A stretch of 64,000 nt of DNA. Source: Cyclobacteriaceae bacterium. GTDB taxonomy: Bacteria > Bacteroidota > Bacteroidia > Cytophagales > Cyclobacteriaceae. Each line of letters opens with the position of its first letter. Position 1 is the first letter of the stretch. The notes below the pieces were generated by a model that was not told where the DNA came from, did no database searches, and saw nothing but the letters and a program-made list of their open reading frames with translations. The position numbers were made by a program, and so were the translations under genes. Location of the stretch: NCBI GenBank assembly GCA_020832305.1, contig JAFIEV010000010.1, forward strand, positions 1 to 64,000, in the 5' to 3' direction. Below, in pieces: positions 1-6,672 of this stretch.

Positions 1-447
1 TTTTCATCAATCAGAATAGACGATAATCTATTTGATGGCAAAAGTTATTATTTCCAGGAAGTCAATATAATGGGTTCATTGTTAAGTGAGGTTGAATCCC
101 CTCATCAAAACCTATTCATATTAGATGAGGTTTTTAAGGGGACTAATACAATTGAAAGAATTGATTCGGCCAAAGCAATTCTTTCCTATTTAAATCGCAA
201 AGAGAATATTGTGGTTGTATCTACCCATGACATTGAGTTGGCTGACATGCTTGATAACGAATATGACTTGTATCACTTCACCGAGACAGTTGAAAAAAAT
301 GAACTTCATTTTGACCATAGTATAAAAGCAGGTCAACTAAGGACAAGAAATGCTATTAAAATATTAGAATTATCAAATTACCCAGTTGAGGTGATTACAG
401 AAGCAAGGAAAATAACTGAGACTATTACAAGCAAGATACTAAAATGA
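1..447 (+). CDS. MutS-family DNA mismatch repair ATPase, C-terminal part (5' end outside window)
   Basis: Only the last ~148 codons are present; the frame is open from base 1. The fragment carries the end of a MutS-type ABC ATPase: a Walker B block (NLFILDEVFKGT), a block after it with T-x-E-R-I (TNTIERIDSAKAIL), and an H-loop-like VVSTHDIEL, followed by the usual stretch ending in a helical tail. This is the dimerising ATPase domain of MutS relatives. Which subfamily (MutS1, MutS2-like or the Bacteroidota membrane-anchored type) cannot be told because the N-terminal domains lie upstream. No Smr domain follows, so it is not a canonical MutS2. Confidence 0.8.
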   Translation, partial: FSSIRIDDNLFDGKSYYFQEVNIMGSLLSEVESPHQNLFILDEVFKGTNTIERIDSAKAILSYLNRKENIVVVSTHDIELADMLDNEYDLYHFTETVEKNELHFDHSIKAGQLRTRNAIKILELSNYPVEVITEARKITETITSKILK

Positions 448-817
448 TAGCTAAGGACCCAGCTAGCTGCCAACAGCACCTACCCATAATTTGTCCCGGT
501 TTACCAGGAAATTTCGTTTCAGTGGTTAAAGCAAGCTTTCCCGAGGGACCGGGATATCAAAGTTTCCCGCTTCTGCGAGACAAGTTGTGTTTGGTTGATA
601 GTGAACTCCGTAGGATGATAATCCAACGGGGTGAAGTGCTTCGATATCGCCACCACCCTAAAAACGGGAAAGGGAGACTTTCACGCACAGCTTGTACCAT
701 CCAAACGGGAGTTCTGTAGGAAAGTGGAGGCGAGATTCCTTTGTTTGACCCGATAGTGGTGCATGATAAAATGACCTCCGATTTAAAAAATTCGTATCTT
801 TAAGAAAGATTAAAAAA
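448..817. other. 370-bp stretch without a convincing gene
   Basis: A 91-codon open frame at 444-719 overlaps the MutS stop but has no recognisable domain and a composition rich in Pro/Arg/His/Cys that does not resemble neighbouring proteins; I treat it as non-coding. A TATCTTTA box at 795-802, one mismatch from the Bacteroidota -7 consensus TAnnTTTG, lies 15 bp before the antitoxin start at 818, but no clear -33 TTTG is seen. The stretch may be gene debris, as the next kilobase is full of broken genes. Confidence 0.4.
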
Positions 818-1033
818 ATGGAAACTATTAGGATCGATATCTTGAACCCAACAGCTAAAGCTCTATTAAAGGACTTGGCAAATTTGGATTTGATAAGGAT
901 TAGGAACGAAAGTTCTGAGAATGACTTTTCCGAGTTATTAAAAAAATTCAGAAGTAAGTCAGATCAAGCTCCTGGTTTGGAAGAAATCACAAAAGAGGTT
1001 GAGGCTGTTCGCAAAGCCCGCTATGAAAAATAG
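818..1033 (+). CDS. Small antitoxin of a PIN-type toxin-antitoxin pair (toxin now broken)
   Basis: The 71-residue protein is acidic and helical, with no membrane segment. Its position identifies it: its stop codon overlaps the ATG of a PIN-domain (VapC-like) reading frame at 1023 by 11 bp, the usual antitoxin-then-toxin arrangement. Small proteins of this form (METIxxxxLNPxAxxLLKDLAxLxLI) commonly sit before PIN toxins in Bacteroidota; that comparison is from memory. The toxin is truncated, so this antitoxin is probably an orphan. The function is inferred mainly from context. Confidence 0.6.
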   Translation: METIRIDILNPTAKALLKDLANLDLIRIRNESSENDFSELLKKFRSKSDQAPGLEEITKEVEAVRKARYEK

Positions 1034-1130
1034 AAGGGTCATTTTAGATACTAACCTTTGGTTTATCTTATTTGGCAAAAAAAGGAGCGTTTTACGAAGC
1101 ATTTACGGAAGATCAGAAAGATTTTATTGA
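1023..1130 (+). pseudogene. PIN-domain (VapC-like) toxin, N-terminal remnant
   Basis: Reading from the ATG at 1023, which overlaps the antitoxin stop, gives MKNRRVILDTNLWFILFGK, the typical start of a PIN ribonuclease with the first catalytic Asp in LDTN. After about 19 residues the similarity ends and the frame stops at 1128-1130. From ~1074 the DNA instead encodes, in another frame, the end of a HEPN protein. The remaining catalytic acidic residues of the PIN fold are therefore absent, and the protein cannot be a working nuclease. This looks like a deletion joining two toxin genes. Confidence 0.65.
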
Positions 1131-1269
1131 CCAGCTTGAACCACTTAATATTGAAGCGAGATATCCTACACACAAGGAAAGATTACTGAGAAGTCTTACT
1201 CACGTAAAATGCCTTGAAATCATTGAACAAACAAAAGAATTGCAACAATGGATAAAGGAGAAGCTATAG
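1072..1269 (+). pseudogene. HEPN-domain toxin, C-terminal remnant
   Basis: The frame (first usable codon TTG) encodes about 65 residues matching the last half of small HEPN proteins: a helix ending LNIEARYPTHKERLL followed by a helix ending in ELQQWIKEKL. The N-terminal HEPN helices and their upstream gene are missing, replaced by the start of a PIN toxin. The end overlaps the downstream nucleotidyltransferase start by 22 bp, the arrangement of HEPN/MNT toxin-antitoxin operons. It may still be translated from the TTG, but the conserved Rx4-6H catalytic motif is not visible in what remains. Confidence 0.6.
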
Positions 1270-1577
1270 AAAAAGCTATGCAATATAAACTGTTACTTAG
1301 GGATTACTTTGACCTTGAATCGGTATACCTTTTTGGCTCTTATGCAAATGATACAAACAGAGAAGATAGCGACATAGATGTAGCAGTTGTTGTAAAAAAG
1401 ATTTCAGGGGACTATTTTGCAGTAAACCCCTTGCTTTGGAAGTTGAGAAGACAAATTGATGATAGAATTGAACCAATTTTAATCGACAAGTATCATGATA
1501 AATCCGGTTTCCTGGATGAGATTAAAAGAACTGGAATAAAAATTGAAGAACCCATAACCAAACACAGCATACTATAG
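1248..1577 (+). CDS. MNT-type minimal nucleotidyltransferase (antitoxin partner of HEPN)
   Basis: This 109-residue protein has the polymerase-beta-like signature G-S-Y-A followed by D-S-D-I-D-V (residues ~29-44), with the paired aspartates that bind metal. In HEPN/MNT systems the MNT protein neutralises the HEPN ribonuclease; in the studied MntA/HepT pair it does so by AMPylating the toxin. Its start lies inside the 3' end of the HEPN remnant. The nucleotidyltransferase appears complete, so it is now an antitoxin without a complete toxin beside it. Confidence 0.8.
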   Translation: MDKGEAIEKAMQYKLLLRDYFDLESVYLFGSYANDTNREDSDIDVAVVVKKISGDYFAVNPLLWKLRRQIDDRIEPILIDKYHDKSGFLDEIKRTGIKIEEPITKHSIL

Positions 1578-1671
1578 CTTAGCGCACGCTACCTTATACA
1601 AGTACCTGCTTCGCCGAAAGGATCCTGTGACTTTTACCCAAAAAAACTAAAGCAGGCATGATTCTGTGCAT

Positions 1672-1714
1672 CACAATTCTGTTTATAAATGCATAGAAAA
1701 GCCACAATTCTGTT
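1672..1714 (+). repeat. Direct repeat cacaattctgtt x2
   Basis: The 12-mer cacaattctgtt occurs at 1672-1683 and again at 1703-1714. An extended word, aaagccacaattct, recurs ~38.7 kb away at 40414-40427, where it forms the left arm of a hairpin. Both places flank decayed toxin or defence genes. No gene lies in 1578-1798. Confidence 0.45.
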
Positions 1715-1798
1715 AATTTTCTTGAAATCAAACGACTTGTTTTTGTAAGTTAGCGGCATGTATACATTAAGCATGGTGGCATAAAATATTTTATTTAT

Positions 1799-2557
1799 AT
1801 GAAAACTGTACTGATAACCGGCGCAACTTCAGGCATAGGAAAATCAACCGCAACCGTCCTTGCCAATGAGAAAAAATATAAACTCATACTTTGCGGAAGA
1901 AGGGAAGACCGGTTAAGCCAATTGAAATCTGAATTGGGAAGTTTAACAGAGATACATACCCTGAGTTTTGATGTCAGGGATAAAAACGCGGTATTTTCAA
2001 GCATTGATAGTCTTCCAGATGGATGTAAAGAAATCGATATCCTCATCAACAATGCCGGAAATGCACATGGCCTTGATCCCATTCATCTGGGAAATCCCGA
2101 CGATTGGGATGCCATGATAGATATCAACGTAAAAGGTTTGTTATACGTAAGCAAGGCGGTGGTTCCCGGCATGGTAGAACGTAAGCAAGGCCACATCATC
2201 AACATTGGCTCCATTGCCGGTAAAGATGTCTATCCCGATGGCAATGTATATTGTGCTTCTAAATTTGCCGTCGATGCCATAAGCCAGGGTATGCGTATTG
2301 ACCTTGCAAAACATGGTTTAAAAGTTTCGGAAATAAAGCCCGGCGCCGTTGTTACAGAATTTTCACAGGTTCGTTTTAAAGGGGATGACACCCGTGCCAA
2401 TAAAATCTATGAAGGTTTTACCCCTATGACCCCTGAGGATGTAGCCGAGATTATTGCTTTCGTGATCAGCAGGCCTAAGCATGTCAACATTGCAGATCTT
2501 ATCGTGCTGGCACAGGCACAAGCCAGTGGTTCAGTTATTTACAGAAACCAAAGCTGA
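1799..2557 (+). CDS. Short-chain dehydrogenase/reductase, YdfG-like
   Basis: A classical 252-residue SDR. The NAD(P)-binding TGATSGIG is at residues 7-14, NNAG at 84-87, and the catalytic triad is Ser138, Tyr151 and Lys155 (YCASK). The basic pair GRRED after beta-2 favours NADP. The closest well-known relative is the NADP-dependent 3-hydroxy acid dehydrogenase YdfG, which oxidises L-allo-threonine, serine and 3-hydroxy acids; substrate here is not certain. The gene stands alone, with 220 bp of non-coding DNA upstream and a hairpin repeat downstream. Confidence 0.88.
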   Translation: MKTVLITGATSGIGKSTATVLANEKKYKLILCGRREDRLSQLKSELGSLTEIHTLSFDVRDKNAVFSSIDSLPDGCKEIDILINNAGNAHGLDPIHLGNPDDWDAMIDINVKGLLYVSKAVVPGMVERKQGHIINIGSIAGKDVYPDGNVYCASKFAVDAISQGMRIDLAKHGLKVSEIKPGAVVTEFSQVRFKGDDTRANKIYEGFTPMTPEDVAEIIAFVISRPKHVNIADLIVLAQAQASGSVIYRNQS

Positions 2558-2658
2558 CAGAACGTGGTGAGGAATGGGTTGGTGGGTTGTTTAGATGGTT
2601 AGCTGGTGATTTAGTGATTTGGAGGTCGAAGCTCGAAGTGCAGCTATGAGCTCTTTCC

Positions 2659-2700
2659 CTACCCTCCCTGTTGGAGGTGCACCAACAACAGGGAGGGTAG
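2659..2700. repeat. Hairpin repeat, family C copy 1
   Basis: A 15-bp perfect inverted repeat (left arm 2659-2673 ctaccctccctgttg, right arm 2686-2700) surrounds a short centre. The half caacaacagggagg recurs in related form at 43910-43931 and 50368-50394, next to a GGAG-AAAA-CTCC mini-hairpin. It lies between the SDR and the Rpn gene and could act as a transcription terminator, but it lacks a clear T-run. The surrounding 2558-2831 holds no gene. Confidence 0.65.
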
Positions 2701-2831
2701 AGAATTTCCGTACAATTCCCTATGAGCTACGAACCACGAGCTCTGAGCTCCGGAATTCTCATCAAAAATTAACTTTTAAAATTCAATGATAATTCTTTAG
2801 TTGCATATACCCTTATAACGCAATACATTCT

Positions 2832-3701
2832 ATGCAACCCAGATATATCAACCCTTTTACCGATTTTGGTTTTAAAAAAATTTTTGGCTCTGCCAATGCC
2901 AAAGATATCCTCATCGATTTTCTAAACCAGGTACTCGGAGGTGAAGAAAAAATCAAGGATCTTACCTACAACAACCTCGAAAAGCTCGGCAATTCCAAAA
3001 ATGACAGAAATTCAATTTTCGATATCTATTGTACCAATGAAAAAGGCGAGCACTTCATCATCGAATTGCAAAACGCTTCGCAACGATGGCTCAAAGACAG
3101 AAGCATTTTTTACGCTACTTATCCCATCCAGGAACAATCAGTAAAAGGAAAAGGCTGGGACTACGAACTCAAAGCCACCTATACCATAGTGATCATGAAC
3201 TTTCCACTCATGGATGGTGATCAACGGTATCATAAGGTAGTAAAATTAATGGATACGCATACCAACAAGGTATTTTTCGACAAACTATGTTTTGTATATC
3301 TGGAAATTCCTAACTTTACCCTTGAGCTTGATGAACTTAACAATGATTTTGATCGTTGGATATATGTACTAAAACACATGCACCGTTTGCAGGATTTACC
3401 TGATAAATTGAAAACAAAGATATTTGAAAAAGTATTTGACATCGCTGAAGTTGCCAACTTAACGAAGGATGAAATGAGAGCCTATAGTAAAAGCCAAAAA
3501 ACCATTTGGGACAATTATGCCGTAATGGAGTCTGCCAGGCTGGAAGGCATGGAAAAGGGACTAGAGAAAGGCATGGAGAAGGGAATAGAGAAGGGAATAG
3601 TGATTGGAATGAATAGGGCTGGAGTAAGTATTGAAAAAATTTCTGAAGCCACTGGACTTTCGATAGATGAAATTAATAAAATATTGGCGGAAAACCCTTG
3701 A
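2832..3701 (+). CDS. Rpn-family PD-(D/E)XK nuclease / putative transposase
   Basis: The start PRYINPFTDFGFKKIFG is the hallmark of the Rpn/PDDEXK transposase-like family. The nuclease core is visible as D in IFDIYC and ExQ in FIIELQNAS (residues ~58-81). Rpn proteins of E. coli promote RecA-independent recombination and cut DNA in vitro; many relatives in Bacteroidota are multicopy. The C-terminus (about 238-260) is a short E-x-G-M-E-K-G-x-x-K-G tandem repeat, a likely helical linker, followed by a small helix-turn-helix-like tail (SIEKISEATGLSIDEI). At 289 residues it is full length. Confidence 0.82.
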   Translation: MQPRYINPFTDFGFKKIFGSANAKDILIDFLNQVLGGEEKIKDLTYNNLEKLGNSKNDRNSIFDIYCTNEKGEHFIIELQNASQRWLKDRSIFYATYPIQEQSVKGKGWDYELKATYTIVIMNFPLMDGDQRYHKVVKLMDTHTNKVFFDKLCFVYLEIPNFTLELDELNNDFDRWIYVLKHMHRLQDLPDKLKTKIFEKVFDIAEVANLTKDEMRAYSKSQKTIWDNYAVMESARLEGMEKGLEKGMEKGIEKGIVIGMNRAGVSIEKISEATGLSIDEINKILAENP

Positions 3702-3839
3702 GCCATCTTGAAAGGCTCCGGACAGTTCTTCCTCCTGCTTTTCCAAGAACTCCCACATAATGAATAACGCATCGGAATAGAAGCTGGAAGGATAAAGAAA
3801 TGCAATTTAAATATAACCCCTTCATGGTTTTTTGATGAC

Positions 3840-3921
3840 GCGTTTCAAACGCTGCGTGTCGGTCGTAAAAAACAACAATGTGCTTTAATGTTGATTTTCG
3901 TCCTCGTTTTAAACGAGGACG
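3840..3921. repeat. Palindrome pair, REP-like (family A copy 1)
   Basis: Two perfect hairpins stand 46 bp apart between convergent genes. The first, 3840-3852, has arms gcgttt/aaacgc around one C. The second, 3899-3921, has 11-bp arms (cgtcctcgttt / aaacgaggacg) around one T. They share a GTTT-N-AAAC core although their outer stems differ. Paired short palindromes of this sort resemble REP elements moved by IS200-type RayT transposases, though no such transposase lies in the window. They may also end transcription of both neighbours. No gene is seen in 3702-3996. Confidence 0.6.
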
Positions 3922-3996
3922 ATACTGGCGTGTTAATCGTTTCACTCCCTTAACACTTAACATTTAACACAGTCATAACCCATATCGCATCACGGA

Positions 3997-4758
3997 TCAC
4001 GATGTGGCTTTCCAGCACGTCCTGGCAGTTGCCAGCACTTTGGCATCGGCAGGACGGATGAGCTTATGAAATATTTCCCGGTCGTTATCCGGCGAACTGT
4101 GGGCTATTTCAAGTACATCAGATGGATTGGCTTCGGCTAAAAAAGCAATATCCATTGATTCCAGCATATGATGTTTGTGAAAATCAAAGTCCAGGGCATC
4201 GAGCATCCACCTGAAATAAATGAGGTTGTTTACATGATGGTTTATATCCACATCATGCCATCTTACCCTTACTTCTTCAGCCCGATTCAGCGCTACTTCG
4301 TCCAGCGAAATATTCTCAAAGGCAGGTACTTCCCTGTCGGGCAACAAGACTTCCAGCGCTTTGATAAAATCAGGCATAAGGGCAATTCTACGTTTCGATA
4401 AATTGATCACGATCCAGTAAGACATCGCCGTGGCTATGATCTCATTTTTTTCATTCCGAACATTAAATCCGCGTTCTGCGACATATTTACCGGCGCCCAG
4501 GGGCCAGGTTTCCACCACCACTTTTTCAGCAATGGCGGGCAGCTTTTTGATGGTAAGGCTAAATTTTGACAGGGCCCAGGAAAGCCCCTGCTCCATGAGC
4601 ATATGGGTAGAAGCACCCAGTTCAGTGGCATGTTGCCAGGCAGCTTCCTGAAGCAAACCTGTAAATGCAGGAATGGTCATGCGGTTAAACATATCGGTTT
4701 CGGTTGCCCTCACCTGAAAAGTATAGTATTGTGCCTCAATTTTTGCTGCCATCATCAA
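3997..4758 (-). CDS. Acyl-ACP thioesterase (FatA/FatB-like)
   Basis: This 253-residue protein consists of two hotdog domains, as in bacterial acyl-ACP thioesterases (PF01643). The first domain starts with a strand and T-E-T-D-M-F; the second carries the active-site block VRWHDVDINHHVNN (residues ~163-176), including Asp, Asn and His of the known catalytic set. It releases fatty acids from acyl carrier protein in the cytoplasm. Three Met codons lie at the start; the first is used here. It is convergent with the Rpn gene and divergent from the ABC exporter. Confidence 0.85.
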   Translation of the reverse strand: MMMAAKIEAQYYTFQVRATETDMFNRMTIPAFTGLLQEAAWQHATELGASTHMLMEQGLSWALSKFSLTIKKLPAIAEKVVVETWPLGAGKYVAERGFNVRNEKNEIIATAMSYWIVINLSKRRIALMPDFIKALEVLLPDREVPAFENISLDEVALNRAEEVRVRWHDVDINHHVNNLIYFRWMLDALDFDFHKHHMLESMDIAFLAEANPSDVLEIAHSSPDNDREIFHKLIRPADAKVLATARTCWKATS

Positions 4759-4785
4759 TGTTTTTGCTTTTCTGATTTAATTGCT

Positions 4786-4817
4786 TTTGCAATTCTATAA
4801 TATTGTATTCACCTTTA
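4786..4817 (+). promoter_or_regulatory. Possible promoter of the ABC exporter operon
   Basis: TTTG at 4786-4789, a 20-bp spacer, then CACCTTTA at 4810-4817, which matches TAnnTTTG at six of eight positions counting the free bases. The distance to the ATG at 4848 is plausible. Weak evidence only. Confidence 0.3.
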
Positions 4818-4847
4818 CTACAAATATAACATTAAATACACCTGTTT

Positions 4848-5729
4848 ATGATCGTCGTTCGGGGTTTACACAAAAGCTATCAGGGTAAATTTGCCGTGAA
4901 GGATTTGAATTTTGAGGTACCCAAAGGAAAAGTACTCGGCCTGCTCGGTCCCAATGGAAGTGGAAAATCGACTACCCTGGGATGTATTCTGGGGACAGTG
5001 TTGCCTGATATGGGGCAGATATTGTGGGCCACTGAACCCATGGACTATACGCATCGCATGAAAACGGGTGCATTGCTCGAATCTCCCTTTTTTTATCCTA
5101 ACCTCAAAGCAAAGGATAACCTGAAAATACTGGCTACCCTTAAATCAATCGATGAAAAAGACATTGACCGGGTATTGGAACTAACCGGCCTTACAGGCGT
5201 TGGTAAGAAAGCATTTGCCCAGTATTCTACCGGAATGAAACAGCGACTCGGCCTTGCCGCCACCCTTATGGGCGCCCCTGAGCTCTTAATACTCGATGAG
5301 CCTACCAATGGTCTCGATCCTGAAGGTATAGCCGATGTGCGCAATATCATTCAAAATATCGCTAAAGAAGGTAAGACCATCGTGCTGGCAAGTCATATGC
5401 TCGATGAAGTACAAAAGCTTTGCGATTATGTTGTGGTACTCAAGCAAGGGGTAAAGCGCTTTGAAGGTGAGGTCTCGGGCTTGATGCAAGCAGAAAAAGG
5501 CATCGTTATCGGTGCTGAAAATATGGAAGCCTTAAAAAGTGCTTTGTCAACCTATACCGGTGTAGAAAGCATGCAGGCTGAAGGAAACTACATGGTGGTA
5601 ATCCTGAAGGCCGATTATAAACTAAGCGAGCTCAGCACCTACCTTGTCACCCAGGGCATAGACATAAGCCATATAAGCGCCAGGCAGGGCAATCTGGAAC
5701 AAAAAATTCTTGAAATTTTAAAATCTTAA
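4848..5729 (+). CDS. ABC transporter ATP-binding protein (ABC-2 type exporter, BcrA/CcmA-like)
   Basis: The 293-residue protein has Walker A GPNGSGKS (34-41), the signature YSTGMKQRLGLA, Walker B LLILDEPTNGLDPEG and the H-loop SHML. Its size and C-terminal ~80-residue extension are typical of ATPases paired with ABC-2 permeases. The permease follows after 3 bp, so the two form an operon encoding an inner-membrane exporter. The substrate cannot be inferred; relatives export antibiotics, lipids or act in gliding and envelope maintenance. Confidence 0.88.
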   Translation: MIVVRGLHKSYQGKFAVKDLNFEVPKGKVLGLLGPNGSGKSTTLGCILGTVLPDMGQILWATEPMDYTHRMKTGALLESPFFYPNLKAKDNLKILATLKSIDEKDIDRVLELTGLTGVGKKAFAQYSTGMKQRLGLAATLMGAPELLILDEPTNGLDPEGIADVRNIIQNIAKEGKTIVLASHMLDEVQKLCDYVVVLKQGVKRFEGEVSGLMQAEKGIVIGAENMEALKSALSTYTGVESMQAEGNYMVVILKADYKLSELSTYLVTQGIDISHISARQGNLEQKILEILKS

Positions 5730-5732
5730 CCT

Positions 5733-6518
5733 ATGATGCGGCTCTTGCAAGTAGAATGGCTTAAAATTAAAAGCAGTAAAGCATTGTGGATACTGCTCGG
5801 ACTGTATGTTTTGGTGGTCTTTTTGTCGTTCAGCAATTTTAAAAACCTGATCAACGGGCTTACCGTCACCTTTAATCAGGTACCGGATATGGATTTTTCC
5901 CTGCAACCGATTTTGGAGTACCCCGATGTATGGCACAATCTTACCTATCTGGCTACTTTTTTCAGGATCATACCTGCCCTGCTAATCATTATCTGGGTGA
6001 GCGATGAATTCGGCTCAAAAACCCTGCGATTTATGGTGATCAATGGAATGCGCCGTACTGAATTCTTTACCGGCAAATGGCTGCTGGCATTTTTTCTATC
6101 GATTTTCTGTACATTGGTTGTAGGTGTGTATGTAGCCATAGTCGGCGTTAAGCCTGATGATCCTGCCGTGTTTTGGCAAGGGTCCTCTTTTCTGGCCGCA
6201 TTCTTTTTATCCTGCCTGGCCTATTTTACCATGGCCATATTCATCAGTATTTTATTAAAAAAATCAGGAACGGCTGTATTGCTGCTTTTGCTCTATGGCT
6301 GGCTGCTCGAACCGGTGTTATCCTTGTCTGTCCATTCAGATTACAGGGCCTATTTGCCGATGAAAAGTGTGGATGCGCTTATTCCTTTTCCCTTTTTAAA
6401 ATATGTTGATGTGCCGGTAATGGCATCGCCCGATATTATCCTGGCCTTGCCTGTGCTTGTTTACATTTTCATCTTTTCTTTTGGCAGTATTGTATTGTTA
6501 AAAAAAGCAAAGCTTTAA
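5733..6518 (+). CDS. ABC-2 type transporter permease
   Basis: A 261-residue membrane protein with about six hydrophobic segments (near residues 15-35, 80-100, 125-150, 160-185, 190-210 and 235-258). It starts MMRLLQVEWLKIKSSKALW, the usual cytoplasmic entry of ABC-2 permeases, with SKTLRFMVINGMRRTEFFTGKW in the first loop, another typical feature. It begins 3 bp after the ATPase gene and is surely its partner. Confidence 0.82.
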   Translation: MMRLLQVEWLKIKSSKALWILLGLYVLVVFLSFSNFKNLINGLTVTFNQVPDMDFSLQPILEYPDVWHNLTYLATFFRIIPALLIIIWVSDEFGSKTLRFMVINGMRRTEFFTGKWLLAFFLSIFCTLVVGVYVAIVGVKPDDPAVFWQGSSFLAAFFLSCLAYFTMAIFISILLKKSGTAVLLLLLYGWLLEPVLSLSVHSDYRAYLPMKSVDALIPFPFLKYVDVPVMASPDIILALPVLVYIFIFSFGSIVLLKKAKL

Positions 6519-6672
6519 ACAGATTGATATCCAGGATTAGACCATTGACTACAACCGGCGTTAAACTTTAATGCAGGATATATTCGTTGTATACTGTAAC
6601 AATTCCATATTTTTAAAATCAAATTGTTGAAAAAGGGGTTAACCAATACATAAAGAAAGTAAAACAGCAGGC

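Noticed and set aside
444..719. 91-codon open frame after the MutS-family gene
   Set aside because: No domain, odd composition (Pro, Arg, His, Cys), and it stands in a stretch that looks like debris.
3561..3805. Minus-strand frames over the Rpn C-terminal repeat
   Set aside because: They are shadows of the Glu-Lys-Gly repeat region in the real plus-strand gene.
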